DNA of 64,000 bases from Anaeramoeba flamelloides (lineage: Eukaryota; Metamonada; Anaeramoebidae). Positions 46,976 to 58,104 of the stretch are shown piece by piece. Position numbers and translations under genes: made by a program. The DNA lies in NCBI GenBank assembly GCA_027625915.1, contig JANTQA010000072.1, forward strand, positions 868,001 to 932,000, in the 5' to 3' direction. Position 1 is the stretch's first letter, and each line of letters starts with the position of its first letter. The notes beneath the pieces were generated by a model. The model was given only the letters and a program-made list of their open reading frames with translations. It was not told the origin of the DNA and made no database searches.

Positions 46976-47427
46976 GAGAAAAATTTTGGACACAGAAAAA
47001 TAGTTGGAAAGCAATTTTAATTTTGATCATTACTGAAATGATTTTTAATTTCTTTCGTTTGTGAAATAACTAAGCAAATAACAATATTCTACTTATTAGA
47101 ATAATGATTAATTTAATTCTACTTTTTGAAAACATTATCTCTTATAATCTAAAGCAAGTTTAAAAATTACCATTTTCAGAATTAATATTAAACTTTACTA
47201 CGACTTGGATTTTTGTTAAAATAGCATGATCTATTTTAATTATCAACCATTCAAATGAATATTCAACACAAACCATACATTAATGAACATGTAAGACATT
47301 TAAACTTGGATTTATATAAAATTCACCTGGTTATCAATAGGATTTGATTTTAAATTTTAGTAAGGTTCCCAATTAAAAATGGTGTTCAATCATTTTTCTG
47401 TTTCCAATATTTTTCTCTCAACAGTTA
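46976..47427 (-). mobile_element. MITE-like element, family A, copy 2
   Basis: TAACTGTTGAGAGAAAAATT at the left and TTTTTCTCTCAACAGTTA at the right, with TA at both borders. The ~450 bp interior is the reverse complement of the family A copy in the dynamin intron, with moderate divergence. Non-coding. Confidence 0.85.
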
Positions 47428-48695
47428 AATATTTTTCTAAAATTTAATCAATTTTTTGATTCAAAATTATATAATTTATCCTGGATTTTAAGGTTTTCTT
47501 TTTTAATCTAGAACTTTAAACCCGTACCACCACACTTATGTTTGTAATAAATTTCTTTTACCGACTAATGTATAGACCCCCCCCCAAACTGAAATAATAC
47601 CTATAACTCCACCCTTTAAAATAACTTTATATGGATAGAAAAAGTAGATCTTCTGTCAATATATAAAGCCACCATACTAAGGTTTGATATTAAGAACCTT
47701 ATTTTTGAGATGGATGTGCCTACATTGCCAAGAAAAGGTGTATTTAGTCAGGCTTCAGAGTCAAACAAAAATTTCTTTAGTGAGATCAGCTAACCATCTA
47801 AATTGATATTTTTATTTTTTTTCAGAATTTCAGTTATTAAATTTGATTCAAGGGGGGTTGACACTAATATGTTTTTATTTTAAAAAAAATCTTTTAAAAT
47901 AATCTTATCAAGGAAATTACCATATAAAAAGCTTTCAAGTTGATTTTTATAATTCTTTCGAGATGTTAAATAGATTTTTAATATATTTAACAAGTTTTTG
48001 GAAAGTAAAATTATTAATTTTTCCTTTTACTTTTTTGGTCTTTTTTTAATTGATAAATATTTTCCTTTTCAGACTTTATATTTATTTACGAATCAATCAA
48101 AGCTCTAGTTGTGAATCTAAATTTGTAATTTTAAAATGAAAAAAAAAGAAAAAAAAAAATCTTGATTGAATAAGAAAAAAAGGAAAATTTTTGGATTGAG
48201 TATTTTTAAGAGACAATTGCTCTGTACTTGATCTCTCTCTCTCTAATCTTTTAAAAGCTACAAGTAAATATTACCCACCACAGTTCGTTATATTGATGTG
48301 TTCCTTAAAATCTCTAAAGTTAGAAAAATGAAAATTTCTAAATTTTGGTTGCATATCAATCTTTTGAATTCTTTTAAAATCCAATAATCAACCCAATTTT
48401 TTAAATTGGTTTCCCTTTTAAATAAATGTAAAAAATAAGTAAAATTATTTGAGAATGTTAAAACTTTCCTTCTCTTTGACAAATACAATTGAAAGAACAC
48501 TTTTTTTACCCAAATGGTTGTAACACAGCCTTTAATATTTGGTTAGAAGAAAGAAAAATTCAGTTAACAACCTTAAATAAACTTCCTTATCTCATTATTT
48601 GCAGGAATTTAATTTAATCCTGTTGAAAAGTGTTTCCAATGAATCTAAAAATAAAAATAAATTATTCATTTTTTATTGCTTTTTTTTTTTTTCAA

Positions 48696-49184
48696 ATGTA
48701 TCAAGCACCTAACCAGCTCCAATCAAACTTTAATAACCAAAACTACAATTCACCTAGAGGAAGAGGTGTAAGTGGAAGAGGCGGAAGAGGAAGAGGTGGA
48801 TTTAGAGGGAGAGGAAGAGGAAGAGGAAGAGGAAGAGGTCGGGGTAGAGGAAGAGGGAGAGGAAGAGGAAGAGGTCGGGGGTTTGGAAGAGGAAGGGGAA
48901 TGGGAAGAGGATATGAAAATTATAAAACGAGAAGAATAATTAATAACACTCAAAATAACCCCAACAATTTTAACACTAACCCAAACTTTGTTTATACAAA
49001 CAACCAAAACCAAAATAACTTTAATAATTTGAACAACCAACAACAAAATTTCCAAATGAAAAATAACACCCAACAACAAAATTTACAAAAAGAAAAAGGT
49101 AATTAAAGACTAACGTTTTTTTTTTTAATTTCTTTTTCTTCTTTTTATTGATGCTTTGAAAAGTCACCTTCTTTTGAAAAAAAA

Positions 49185-49215
<31 letters not shown>

Positions 49216-50740
49216 GAAAAACGATCCTTTTTCTTTCTTTCAACCCTTTTTAATTTTGTGGTTAAATACTAAAATTCACTCATTAAAAAATACAAACAAA
49301 ACACACCTCTAAACCAAAAATAAATAAATAAATAAATAAATAAAAGAAATACCAACATTAAAGGAAATTGAAAAAAAAATACAAAAGGCACAATCGAACA
49401 CCAACTATAAGCTTGGTGATCTTGAATCAAAAGATCAAGAAAAAGCACAACAAATCTTTCAGTACCTCAAGAAATTTCGAGTCTTTTGTAAAAACAACAA
49501 CCTGAATATGGCTGAAAATTTGCTTTCAGACATCGAAAATGTCTCGGTTGTTTTAGCAAATGTTATAAATACAGAATTAAAAGCACATAAATTATTCAAA
49601 AAATATGTAAGTAATCAAACATAGTCTAATTCAAAACCAATTCATGCTTTGCTTTTTGTTCAATAATAATTTCGAACATTAACAAAATAAACTGAATTTT
49701 TCTTCTTTATAATTTTTTTTTTTTCTTAATCTTTTTGTTTGTTTAATAATTTATTAATTTTTCTGGTTCGATTTGTTCAATTGTTTTGCATATTATATTC
49801 ACACAAAACAAAACAATATGAATAAAAAAAACAAAACAATTGACAAAAAAAAACAAAACAACATGAATAACAAAAACAACACAAATAGAATAACTTGATG
49901 TCAAACAATTATAAGAAAAATCCAAAGAAAAAAATCTCACAAGAATTTTATACCAACCCTGTACTCAGAAGGTTAAAGAGTAAAACAAGTGGGAAATATG
50001 CAAAAAGTAAATATGACTTGAAGGAATTTCAAAACAGTAAGATGGCCAAGCTGATTTTAAATACTATTGACATCAGGACTTATTTAACTGGCACGTTAGC
50101 CACATTCCCAGAATTCAAAGAAAAAACGGAACTTGAGCCAACATGGACGGAAAAGGAATTAAATGCATTTATTGACCACCTGACAAAGCGAATGAGCAAT
50201 TGTAGGCCACCTAAAAAAAAATTATATGGTGTGGGCATTCGAACATTTTATATCGATCCAGTCTTAATTTTTGCTTGTTCAAATTTCCCAAAGGAGATTA
50301 TGTATTGGCCTGATTATTGGATTAACGATTCAATCATCAGCGGTAAATGCGAATCGGCGGTCTTGACTAAGGACTCGCATCCACTGATCATCATTAAGGA
50401 GGTAAGAAGAAATTATGGCTTTGAGGCGTCAGAATATCAAATGATGCCAATGCTTTTTGCAATTAATGATATTTTAATCAACAAAACCAAGGTAATGTCC
50501 TCAGAAAATGATGAGAAAAACAATGAAGAAAAATCCTTGCAATACACCCCCGTTTTTGGCATCATCACAGACGGCGAGTTTTGGCAATTTTTCAAATACG
50601 ATCATTCTCCAGAACAATCCGAAAAGGAACCTGAAGTAAACGTGACAAGATTGTTATCTTTTGCAAAGGAACCTGAACATATTGTTGGATTAATTTATAA
50701 AATAATTAAATTCCAATTATTAAATCTCCAGAAAAATTAA
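48696..50740 (+). CDS. Arg-Gly-rich protein with PD-(D/E)XK-like C-terminal region
   Basis: Three exons (48696-49098, 49347-49606, 49889-50740), GT-AG introns of 248 and 282 nt in phases 1 and 0, 504 residues. Residues 21-72 are an almost pure Arg-Gly tract typical of RNA-binding RGG proteins. Residues 80-135 are Asn/Gln-rich. Exon 2 gives a helical, charged segment (EIPTLKEIEKKIQKAQ to TELKAHKLFKKY). The C-terminal ~280 residues contain HPLIIIKEVRR (about 385-395) and VFGIITDGEFWQFFKYD (about 443-459). These resemble the core strand and the ITDG-x-x-W element of PD-(D/E)XK-fold proteins such as some restriction-type and Crinkler-like nucleases. If so, the usual ExK is ExR (Glu392-Val-Arg394), so activity is uncertain. 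The start ATG is chosen because it follows a T-rich stretch and begins the protein-like sequence; an upstream in-frame ATG at 48639 would add a hydrophobic T-run translation. Exon 3 alone (ATG 49898) could be a separate gene. Confidence 0.75.
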
Positions 50741-51051
50741 TCAATCAACAACACTATAATCAGAAATTCAAAATCTGGGTTTAAAAGGCAAGCACGAAAA
50801 AAATTAGATTTTTATGGGGGGTATTTTTTTTTTTCAATTTTTTTCTAATTATCTATTCATGCATGTATTTATACATGTGTGTAGTTACTGATTCTTTATG
50901 TTATCCCAAATTATTTTAAAATATCGAAAAAAAATAAAACAAATAAAAATAAAAACAAATAATTTATTTCTTTTTTTTAATTTTGTTATTTGAATTGATA
51001 ATTTGGAAATCTTTTCTATTTTATTTGATAAAAATGAAATAAACTATTTTT

Positions 51052-51723
51052 CAGTCAAAGGGGCCCAGTTGTAATGAGTATAATACATGTGTTTAAAGTG
51101 TTTGCATAGATATTAGAAGAAAATTTTGATATTGGAAATTTTTAAAATTGAAATCATTTTTTCACATTTTTGTTTTTTTTTTTCGATTTTTTTTTTAAAT
51201 GTAATTCAGTTGCAAAATTTTTTTTTATTGCAAGATCAATAGTCACTTGGTTAAAATGTGTTCTTCTAAGGTTATTGAAACCTTGTAATTATTGTTGAGA
51301 AATCATATTGGTTTCTATTGCAATTCTATTCGATCTTTGATCTTGATATTTGTTTAATAAATGTGAAAAATTTTCACCTCATTTTCATTTCCTTTTTCAA
51401 ATAGAGATCACAAATACCAAGAAACTCAGTTTTGGGGCTTGATTTCTAAAAGAAAAGTATGGAAAATGAAGTGAAAAATATTTCATATTTATTATTCAAA
51501 TACCAGTAGAAGTTCAAAACGAACATTGTTGTTTTTCTCAATAGGGGAATAAGAATTTGAGTTTTTCAATTTTTAAGAAAATTTATTGATTAATTAGTTT
51601 TCTTTCAGACATATATCAACAATTCTTAGATGTGTATTATTCTATTTATTTCTTATTTATTCTTCAAAGGTCAATTATATAAAATAATTGATATTTGAAA
51701 AAAACGTTGGGGGAACTTTGACT
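51052..51723 (-). mobile_element. MITE-like element, family B, copy 4, carrying a nested family D element
   Basis: Left end CAGTCAAAGGGGCCCAGTTG and right end GGGGGAACTTTGACT; the interior is the reverse complement of 9087-9610. It is longer than the other copies because a 168 bp family D element (51341-51508) is inserted in it. Confidence 0.8.
51341..51508. mobile_element. MITE-like element, family D, copy 2 (nested)
   Basis: Inverted ends TTGATATTTGTTTAATAAAT and ATTATTCAAATACCAG, with inner arms GTGAAAAATTTTCAC / GTGAAAAATATTTCA. Comparison with copy 1 of family B, read in reverse (GATCTTCAATAGGAGATC), shows the insertion at the TA of CAATAGG. TA is kept on the right side; the left one appears to have changed to TC. 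Confidence 0.75.
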
Positions 51724-52226
51724 AAAACAGAGTTTTCATAAGTGGAATATCTTGTCCAAAATTTGAAATTATGTATTCTAAAAAAAGATTTTTTCAATTC
51801 AATTTATAGACCGTCTTTTCAAGGCTTCCATACATTTTCTATAAAACTATTTTCATCAGAAAAACCATAATACCTTTGGAAAGGGTATAGGTTACCCAAT
51901 GTAAAGAAAAAATCTGTCTTAAAAAAGATCAGCTGAGATCCAAGAATATCATATTACTGATTTATTGGAATATTAAAATAACAAAAATATATTGTTTATT
52001 TATTTGCAATATCATGTAAATTTTCAATCTTAAAATCTGAGAATAAATGATTAGGTAATTTTTTTATTTTTTCAGTGACATTTATTTTGTGAATAACTCA
52101 CTTTTTCACAAATTAATATTTTTTCACTAAAAAGACAATTTTTATAAAAAAGTAATTTGGAGTAGTCAATTTTGAAAAAAAAAAAATGATCATTTTTTTA
52201 CCTTATTCTTTTTTTTTTACATCTTG

Positions 52227-52421
52227 ATGAGTGTTATAGAATTACAAAAACTTGGTATTAAACAAGTAATTTATGAAGGTACTCATTTAAGAATCAATAT
52301 TTTTTTATGGGGATGCCCAACCTATAATGAAGCGAGATTAGAGTGGTTAAAAGACTTAGTCGGACTAGAATACCTCAAATTTCCCGAAAAATCAAAACAA
52401 GAAAACACCAGAAAAAAATGA
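52227..52421 (+). CDS. Small hypothetical protein, 64 residues
   Basis: ATG at 52227 after a T-rich stretch (as in front of several genes here), stop TGA at 52419-52421. The sequence includes SVIELQKLGIKQVIYEGTHL and LWGCPTYNEARLEWLKDLVG. It has a balanced amino-acid composition (Trp, Cys, Pro, Gly, Glu) unlike the Phe/Lys/Asn frames produced by random AT-rich DNA. The C-terminus is basic (KSKQENTRKK). I do not recognise a family. It could be a complete small protein or one exon of a larger gene whose other exons I cannot identify. Confidence 0.4.
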   Translation: MSVIELQKLGIKQVIYEGTHLRINIFLWGCPTYNEARLEWLKDLVGLEYLKFPEKSKQENTRKK

Positions 52422-54211
52422 AAATGTGAAAAAGAAAATAATAAAAATAATAAACCAAATAACAAAAGAGAAAAACACTTAAGCTCTAATAGCTAAAATT
52501 AATTACAAATACATATATAAACCGATGATTAAGTTCTTAAATAACTGATTCCATACAAGGGCAATAGGTCATGATTCAATCGCGGCCATAAAACATTAAA
52601 AAAAAAAAAGAATCAATAATTTTTTTTTGATCAACAGACTAAATTTCGTAACAAATTTTTGTTTTTTTTTAAATGGCCAAAAAAAATATACAACACAGAT
52701 CAAGTTTTTTTCAAAACAATTGGTGAATTTTATTTTATTTGTTTGGACAAAAGGTTTCAGAAAAAACTTTGTCATTTAATTAACAAATTTAAGTTAATGA
52801 TAAATATACAATCGACCTCATTGTTATGGACTGTAGAAATTAAAAAATTGAATACAACACCCCTATTGGGTTTAAAACTTGGTTTACCACTATCTAAACA
52901 TTTTTCTCAAGTATCTCCAGACTAAAAGAGATTTTTCAATTAGATAAACTTTTATCAATATCAAAATAATACACATTAGCTTATAACATGTTTTTTTTAA
53001 TTGTTTTTTCTTATTCTTTTCTTATATTTACATTTTGGAAAATTGGAACACAAAAGTTGAAAGGATTTTTTTATACCACCATTACTTTATTAAAAGAAAT
53101 AACCCCTCTATAATTGAGAATTTGACCTTTCAAAGTATAAACTCTTTTAAATATAAACTTATATTCTCGGATTCAAATATATTGTAAACAATTAGTTTTT
53201 AATTGCCTGTTTGTCTGCAAATTTGAAATTTGAATTATTTTTTTTTTAAATGTAACTTCTCAAAAAGTACTAAATAGAACGATATCCTAATTTCAAAAAA
53301 AAATAAATTATACCCCAAATAATCAACAAAATAATAAAATAAATTCATTATCAATCCAAAAATTAAAAAATAAACAATAAAATAAAAATAAAATTCCTGA
53401 AAATATTGGAGTAAATTATTTTCACTATTTGGTAACCTATTCCAAAACCCCAATTTTTCCTAACAAAACACTCATTTCTGAAAAAAAATCATCTATTAGG
53501 GTAATAAACCCCCATTATTATAGAAGTATTTAGCTATGAAAATTGATTGTGTTGTCAACATTTGATAATACCTAGAAAATTGTTATATTTAAGTGAAGAC
53601 CTTGATTATCATTTTATTTTTTGATCACTATTAATGATATTTTTTTTTGTCAAAATATTCAAAAATAAACATTTTTTTTATTGTGAGATTGATATTAAAA
53701 AAAAAATACCATTAGCAACAAAAAAGAATTCAATAAAATAACTTTAGGTAAAAATAATTAAGATAAAATATTTTTAATTTTACTCAAAACTAATTAAAAA
53801 TTAATTTCTTTTTTTTTTTTTCAAAATTTTTTTTTAAAGATGCAAAGTTAAATTGAATACGATTAAGAATTCCTTTAAATATTTTCTATTTCTTACTTAA
53901 AAGATATCAAATAAATAATAACGAAATTTAGGTTAATACTCAAAAATTATTAATGTAAAAAAGTTTTGATAAAAACCAATAATAAAATCAACAAACCTTC
54001 CAAGATAAAATAATATATTTTTAACATATCATATCAACTTTTTAAATATAATCTCAAATTTATCACCATCTTTTTTTTCACAGTTAAAGGGGACGGATTT
54101 AAAAATATTAATTTACACTATAAGAAAATTTTACAAAAATTATTCGATAATTAACTCAAATATATGAAACTAATTCTAAAAATTAGTTGGATCTACAAAA
54201 ATTAATTTTTA

Positions 54212-54413
54212 TACAGTCAGTTTCACTTTTAAGGCACAAACTTTCAAAGAAATTTAAAGCACAAAAAAATCTCAAATTAAGGCACAAAATTTGGAATTTT
54301 TTTTTTTTACAAATTATTTTACTAGAATCCAAAATTTTGTGCCTTAATTTGAGGTTTTTATTGTGCCTTAAATTTCGTTGAAAGTTTGTGCCTTAAAAGT
54401 GAAACTGACTGTA
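54212..54413. mobile_element. Palindromic MITE-like element, family C, copy 2
   Basis: TACAGTCAGTTTCACTTTTA at the left and its near-perfect complement TAAAAGTGAAACTGACTGTA at the right; arms carry AAGGCACAAA / TTTGTGCCTT. The best preserved of the three copies. Confidence 0.88.
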
Positions 54414-54693
54414 TATAGAATTAAAATCTGTAAATGTAGAAAAAAAAATTATTAAAAAAAAAAATATTTTCTGTTTTTGAATTTTTTTAATTTAAAATAA
54501 CATTTTTTTAAACAACATTTCTAATATTTATAACTAAAATAAAAAATCAAATATTTTCTTATTTTAAAAGTTATTTTTGTTAAATTATAATATTTAATCT
54601 TAAAAAATAGTTTTTATGTTCAATTAATAATAATTACCCTATTTTCTACAAATCTATTTGATTTATATTATCATTAAATGATAGTTAAATAAT

Positions 54694-54697
<4 letters not shown>

Positions 54698-54739
<42 letters not shown>
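54698..54739. repeat. (TA)n microsatellite, about 21 units
   Basis: A pure run of TA dinucleotides, the longest in the window, between AATCAAATA and AATATTCG. Confidence 0.85.
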
Positions 54740-54743
<4 letters not shown>

Positions 54744-54972
54744 TTCGTTTGAATTGCCAATATTTACCTTTAAATAAAATTAAATTACCAGAAAACAAAC
54801 ACACAATAGAATTTTAGAGAATTTAATAACCATTAATTTATTGAGTATTAAATATACCACAATCTTTATTTCTCATTTTTAATTTAACTAATTTGAAGAA
54901 TTTTTTGAGATTTCATTTAAAACAAAGACAAAAATGATTTCATATTAAATTATATATATATATATATATATA

Positions 54973-55533
54973 TATAAACTCTTTTTCTGTCAAAGGGAAC
55001 CAGTTTTATTGAAGAAATAGAAGACATTCTATGAATTTAATTCATTACTCTTAAAAAAACTAAAATTTTCATTTTTTAGATCAAAATCATTTTTTCTCAT
55101 TTTGTAAATTTTTTTTTATGTTTTTTGCATTTTGCTTTTTTTTTTCTTTTTTAATTTTATTTTTAAAAATTAACTTTGAAAAAAAAAATGTTTGAAAAAC
55201 GAAATAAACATTAAGAAAAGTTAAGCTTTGTATGTTCTTTTAAAATTCATACCTTTACAAGTTAAAAATCTTATTATCAACGATTTTAATTTCCTAAAGA
55301 TATTGAGAATTTTGCACGAGACGTTCCAATGAATGGGGTCCCAAAAACTTTTTTAACATTTAGTTTTTTTTTGAAATTTATGGTTTGTTCAGGGTTTTCT
55401 TTTATAATTATGGACTCTTATAAGAATTTTATTATTTCTCGTATTTCTAAACAATCTAAGTTTGGCTGATTCTTAAAAATAAAGTGACTTTTTCATTTTT
55501 GGCTGGGCCTCTTTGAGTGAAATGGAGTTTATA
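54973..55533 (+). mobile_element. MITE-like element, family G, copy 1
   Basis: Left end TATAAACTCTTTTTCTGTCA (then AAGGGAACC). Right end GGCCTCTTTGAGTGAAATGG (then AGTTTATA). Preceded and followed by TA runs. Interior landmarks are TTTTATTGAAGAAAT, AAGAAAAGTTAAGCTTTGTA and ATTGAGAATTTTGCACGA. The TIR core TCAAAGG resembles family B, so the two may be related. Confidence 0.75.
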
Positions 55534-55552
55534 TATATATATATATATATAT

Positions 55553-56086
55553 CTTTTTCATTCAAATAGGATAGTTTTATTGAAGAAACAGTACACATTC
55601 TTTGGGTTTAATTCATTTTTCTTCTCAAATTAAAATCTTTTTTTCTCATTTTGTTAAATTTAAAAAATTTTTTTTTGTCTTTTGCTTTTTGCTTTTCTTC
55701 TTTTCTTTTTACTTTTTTTTTCTTAAAATTAAATCGGAAAAAAAAAAGTTTGAAACTACAAATTAAGATTAAGAAAAGTTAAGCTTTGTATGTTCTATAA
55801 AAATTCAAACATTTACAAGTAAAAAATATTATTGCCAACAATTTTCATTTCCTAAAGAAATTGAGAATTTTGCACGAAACGTTCCAATGAAAGGGTCCCA
55901 AAAATTATTTTAACTTTTTTTTTTACTGAAATTTATAGTTTGTTCAAGCTTTTATTTTATGATTATCGACTCTAAAACGATTTCATTATTTCTCGTATTG
56001 CTAAAAAAGCTAAGTTTATTTGGTTCTTAAAAATCAAATGAATTTTTCATTTTTAGCTGCACCCCTTTTACCGAAATGGAGTTGAT
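55553..56086 (+). mobile_element. MITE-like element, family G, copy 2 (tandem to copy 1)
   Basis: Direct repeat of copy 1 after a 20 bp TA run: TTTTATTGAAGAAACAG, AAGAAAAGTTAAGCTTTGTA, ATTGAGAATTTTGCACGA and TTTTCATTTTTAGCTGCACC occur in the same order and spacing. The right end is CCGAAATGGAGTTGATA. Confidence 0.75.
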
Positions 56087-56504
56087 AAAACTTAATTTTT
56101 CATTAAAAGGTTTTCAGTCATCAAAATAATTAAGTTATCAATAACAATTTCTTCTCATTTATTTCTAAACATACTAATATTATTCAGAAATATATATAAA
56201 CAATTTTTTTTTGAATAAAACATGGTTCCTTGATAACGTTATATAATACATTACAAAAAAAAAAAATTTCATTGTTCAATCATACCGATGAATTAAATAA
56301 TCAAATTAACCTAATAAAATTAGAAAAAAATAAAATATTTGTTTTTTAAAGTTCAAGCAATAAAAAAGAAATTCTAAAAATTTATATATTAAAATTTAAA
56401 ATTCATAATCGAAAAAAATTTATTTATTGTTATAATAATTTCCACACGATTTCCCATCCAATAGGCCACACTTATAGGAATTGATTAACATATACCTAAA
56501 CAGT

Positions 56505-56959
56505 TTGAATTGATATTATGAGAAAATTTTATTTTGGAAATTTTCAAAATTGAAATCATTTTTTCACTTTTTTGTTTTTTTTTTTTCAATTCTTTTTTAT
56601 TAAAATAATTCATTTGCAAATTCTTTTTTTATTCCAAGATGGTTAACCACTTGGTAAAAACCTGTTATTCTAATGTTACTGAAACCATAAAAATGAATGT
56701 AGAGAAAACATATTTATTTCTATAGGAATTTTAGTTGATCTTCAAACAAGATCAAAATGAACATTTTTGTTTTTCTCAATAGGTTCTTAAGAATTTATGT
56801 TTTGAAATTTTTAAGAAAAGCTATTGATTAATTTATTTACATCAGAATATCAACTATTTTTTTGATATTTATTACTCTTCTTAATTTCTTATTTGTTCTT
56901 CAGAGGCCAATTATAAATAATAATTGATATTATAAAAAAATTTTGGGCCTCCTTGACTC
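56505..56959 (-). mobile_element. MITE-like element, family B, copy 5
   Basis: Reverse orientation; GAAATCATTTTTTCAC, AACCACTTGGTAAAAACCTG, TTTTTCTCAATAGG and TTTCTTATTTGTTCTTCAGA follow the same order as the complement of copy 1. The right end GGGCCTCCTTGACT retains the GACT terminus; the left end is degraded. Confidence 0.7.
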
Positions 56960-58104
56960 TAACAAAGTTTCCAATCCTTTCTAAAAAAAATAAAAAATAA
57001 TTCAAACAATTGGAAAAATGATGAAAAGTTTTGAATAAATTCAATCAATCTTTTTGTTAAAATAAAACAGTTAGAATTGTTAAACATATATTTCAAATTT
57101 ATGTCCATATTTATCTTTTCGAAAAACGCTTTGAAATTGAAAGGATCAATGAAACTTAAAGTCAACAATTAGAAAATATGATTTTGGTTTTCTTAAAGTT
57201 TTGTTATTATTGAAAATGAAAAATAGAATCTAAAAAAAAAGTCTAAAAAATGAAAGATCAAATTTGATAAATTTTTCTAAAAAAATAGATTCCAAATTTT
57301 TGAAAAGAAAATATTTGTCATTGAAAAAATCAAAAAATTTTGTACTAAAAAATATGAAAAAGTGTAAAAAATTTCAAATCAATTCAATTCATAAAGTAAA
57401 AAATCCATAAAAAATTGAAGGGTTTACCGATAAAATAGATTTGATAACAAGTATACTATTGAATATTGAATTTAATGTTGTATTAGCTCAAAAACAAGAA
57501 AAAAGTATCAGTTTTATAGAAAATAGGGATTTAATCCTCTAAAAACAATTATTTTTGTTGACTAAAATCATGAAAAATATATTTCCATAGACCCTAAATT
57601 GTTTTCTTCAATGGACAAACTTGAAATTAGCGAGATAAATCAATCGTGTTTAACTAATTTGACTAATTCTTCATTATCTTTCAATTAAAGTATAAATTTT
57701 TTTCCTAATATGACGTGCTGGTTGAAAAAAAAGATAGTTGAAAAACCTCAAACAGGACATTCATTTCAAAAAAGGGCGTATCAATTTTAAAAAATTTGGC
57801 TTATCAAAAACCTGTTACTTAACATTGAAAGAAGCTACCATCTCTTTAAGATTTGAAAACCCAAATTAATTATTACCAGAAAAATTTCTTTTTAAATATA
57901 CCCCTTCAATTTTGACAATAAAAGAATTATTTTGTTTCATTTGGAAAACAACATTAATAGAAGGACAATTCGATACCCATAACTTGAGTTAAAAGTAGAA
58001 AGGTAAGATCCATTAACAATTTTATTCCAAAATAGACTTTGTCAGAACGAATCATTTTTTTCCAAAAGAACACATTTAATTTTCAAAAAAATAAAAAAGC
58101 AAAA

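Larger units (their letters stand above)
44422..48695. other. 4.3 kb gene-free region with three inverted-repeat elements
   Basis: Upstream of SOD (minus) and of the Arg-Gly protein gene (plus), so both promoters should be here. It holds a 45151-45892 inverted-repeat element, family B copy 3 and family A copy 2. Around 47560-47800 the sequence is a little richer in G and C, with a C9 run, but has no open frame. The frame at 46026-46247 has no coding character. Confidence 0.55.
50741..52226. other. Spacer largely occupied by a family B element with a nested insertion
   Basis: Mostly the reverse-oriented family B copy 4 (51052-51723), into which a family D element is inserted. The rest is AT-rich with no gene recognised. 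Confidence 0.6.
52422..58104. other. 5.7 kb gene-free region rich in MITE-like elements
   Basis: Contains family C copy 2, a TA run (about 54698-54739), two tandem family G elements and family B copy 5. About 57125-57560 resembles 2840-3240. The frames at 52659-52925 and 53235-53453 show no recognisable domain. Confidence 0.55.

Noticed and set aside
48750-49079. Minus-strand open frame rich in Ser
   Set aside because: Reverse reading of the Arg-Gly tract; no start context or domain.
52659-52925. 88-residue plus-strand frame
   Set aside because: Composition is close to background, no domain is recognisable and there is no splice context tying it to the ORF at 52227.
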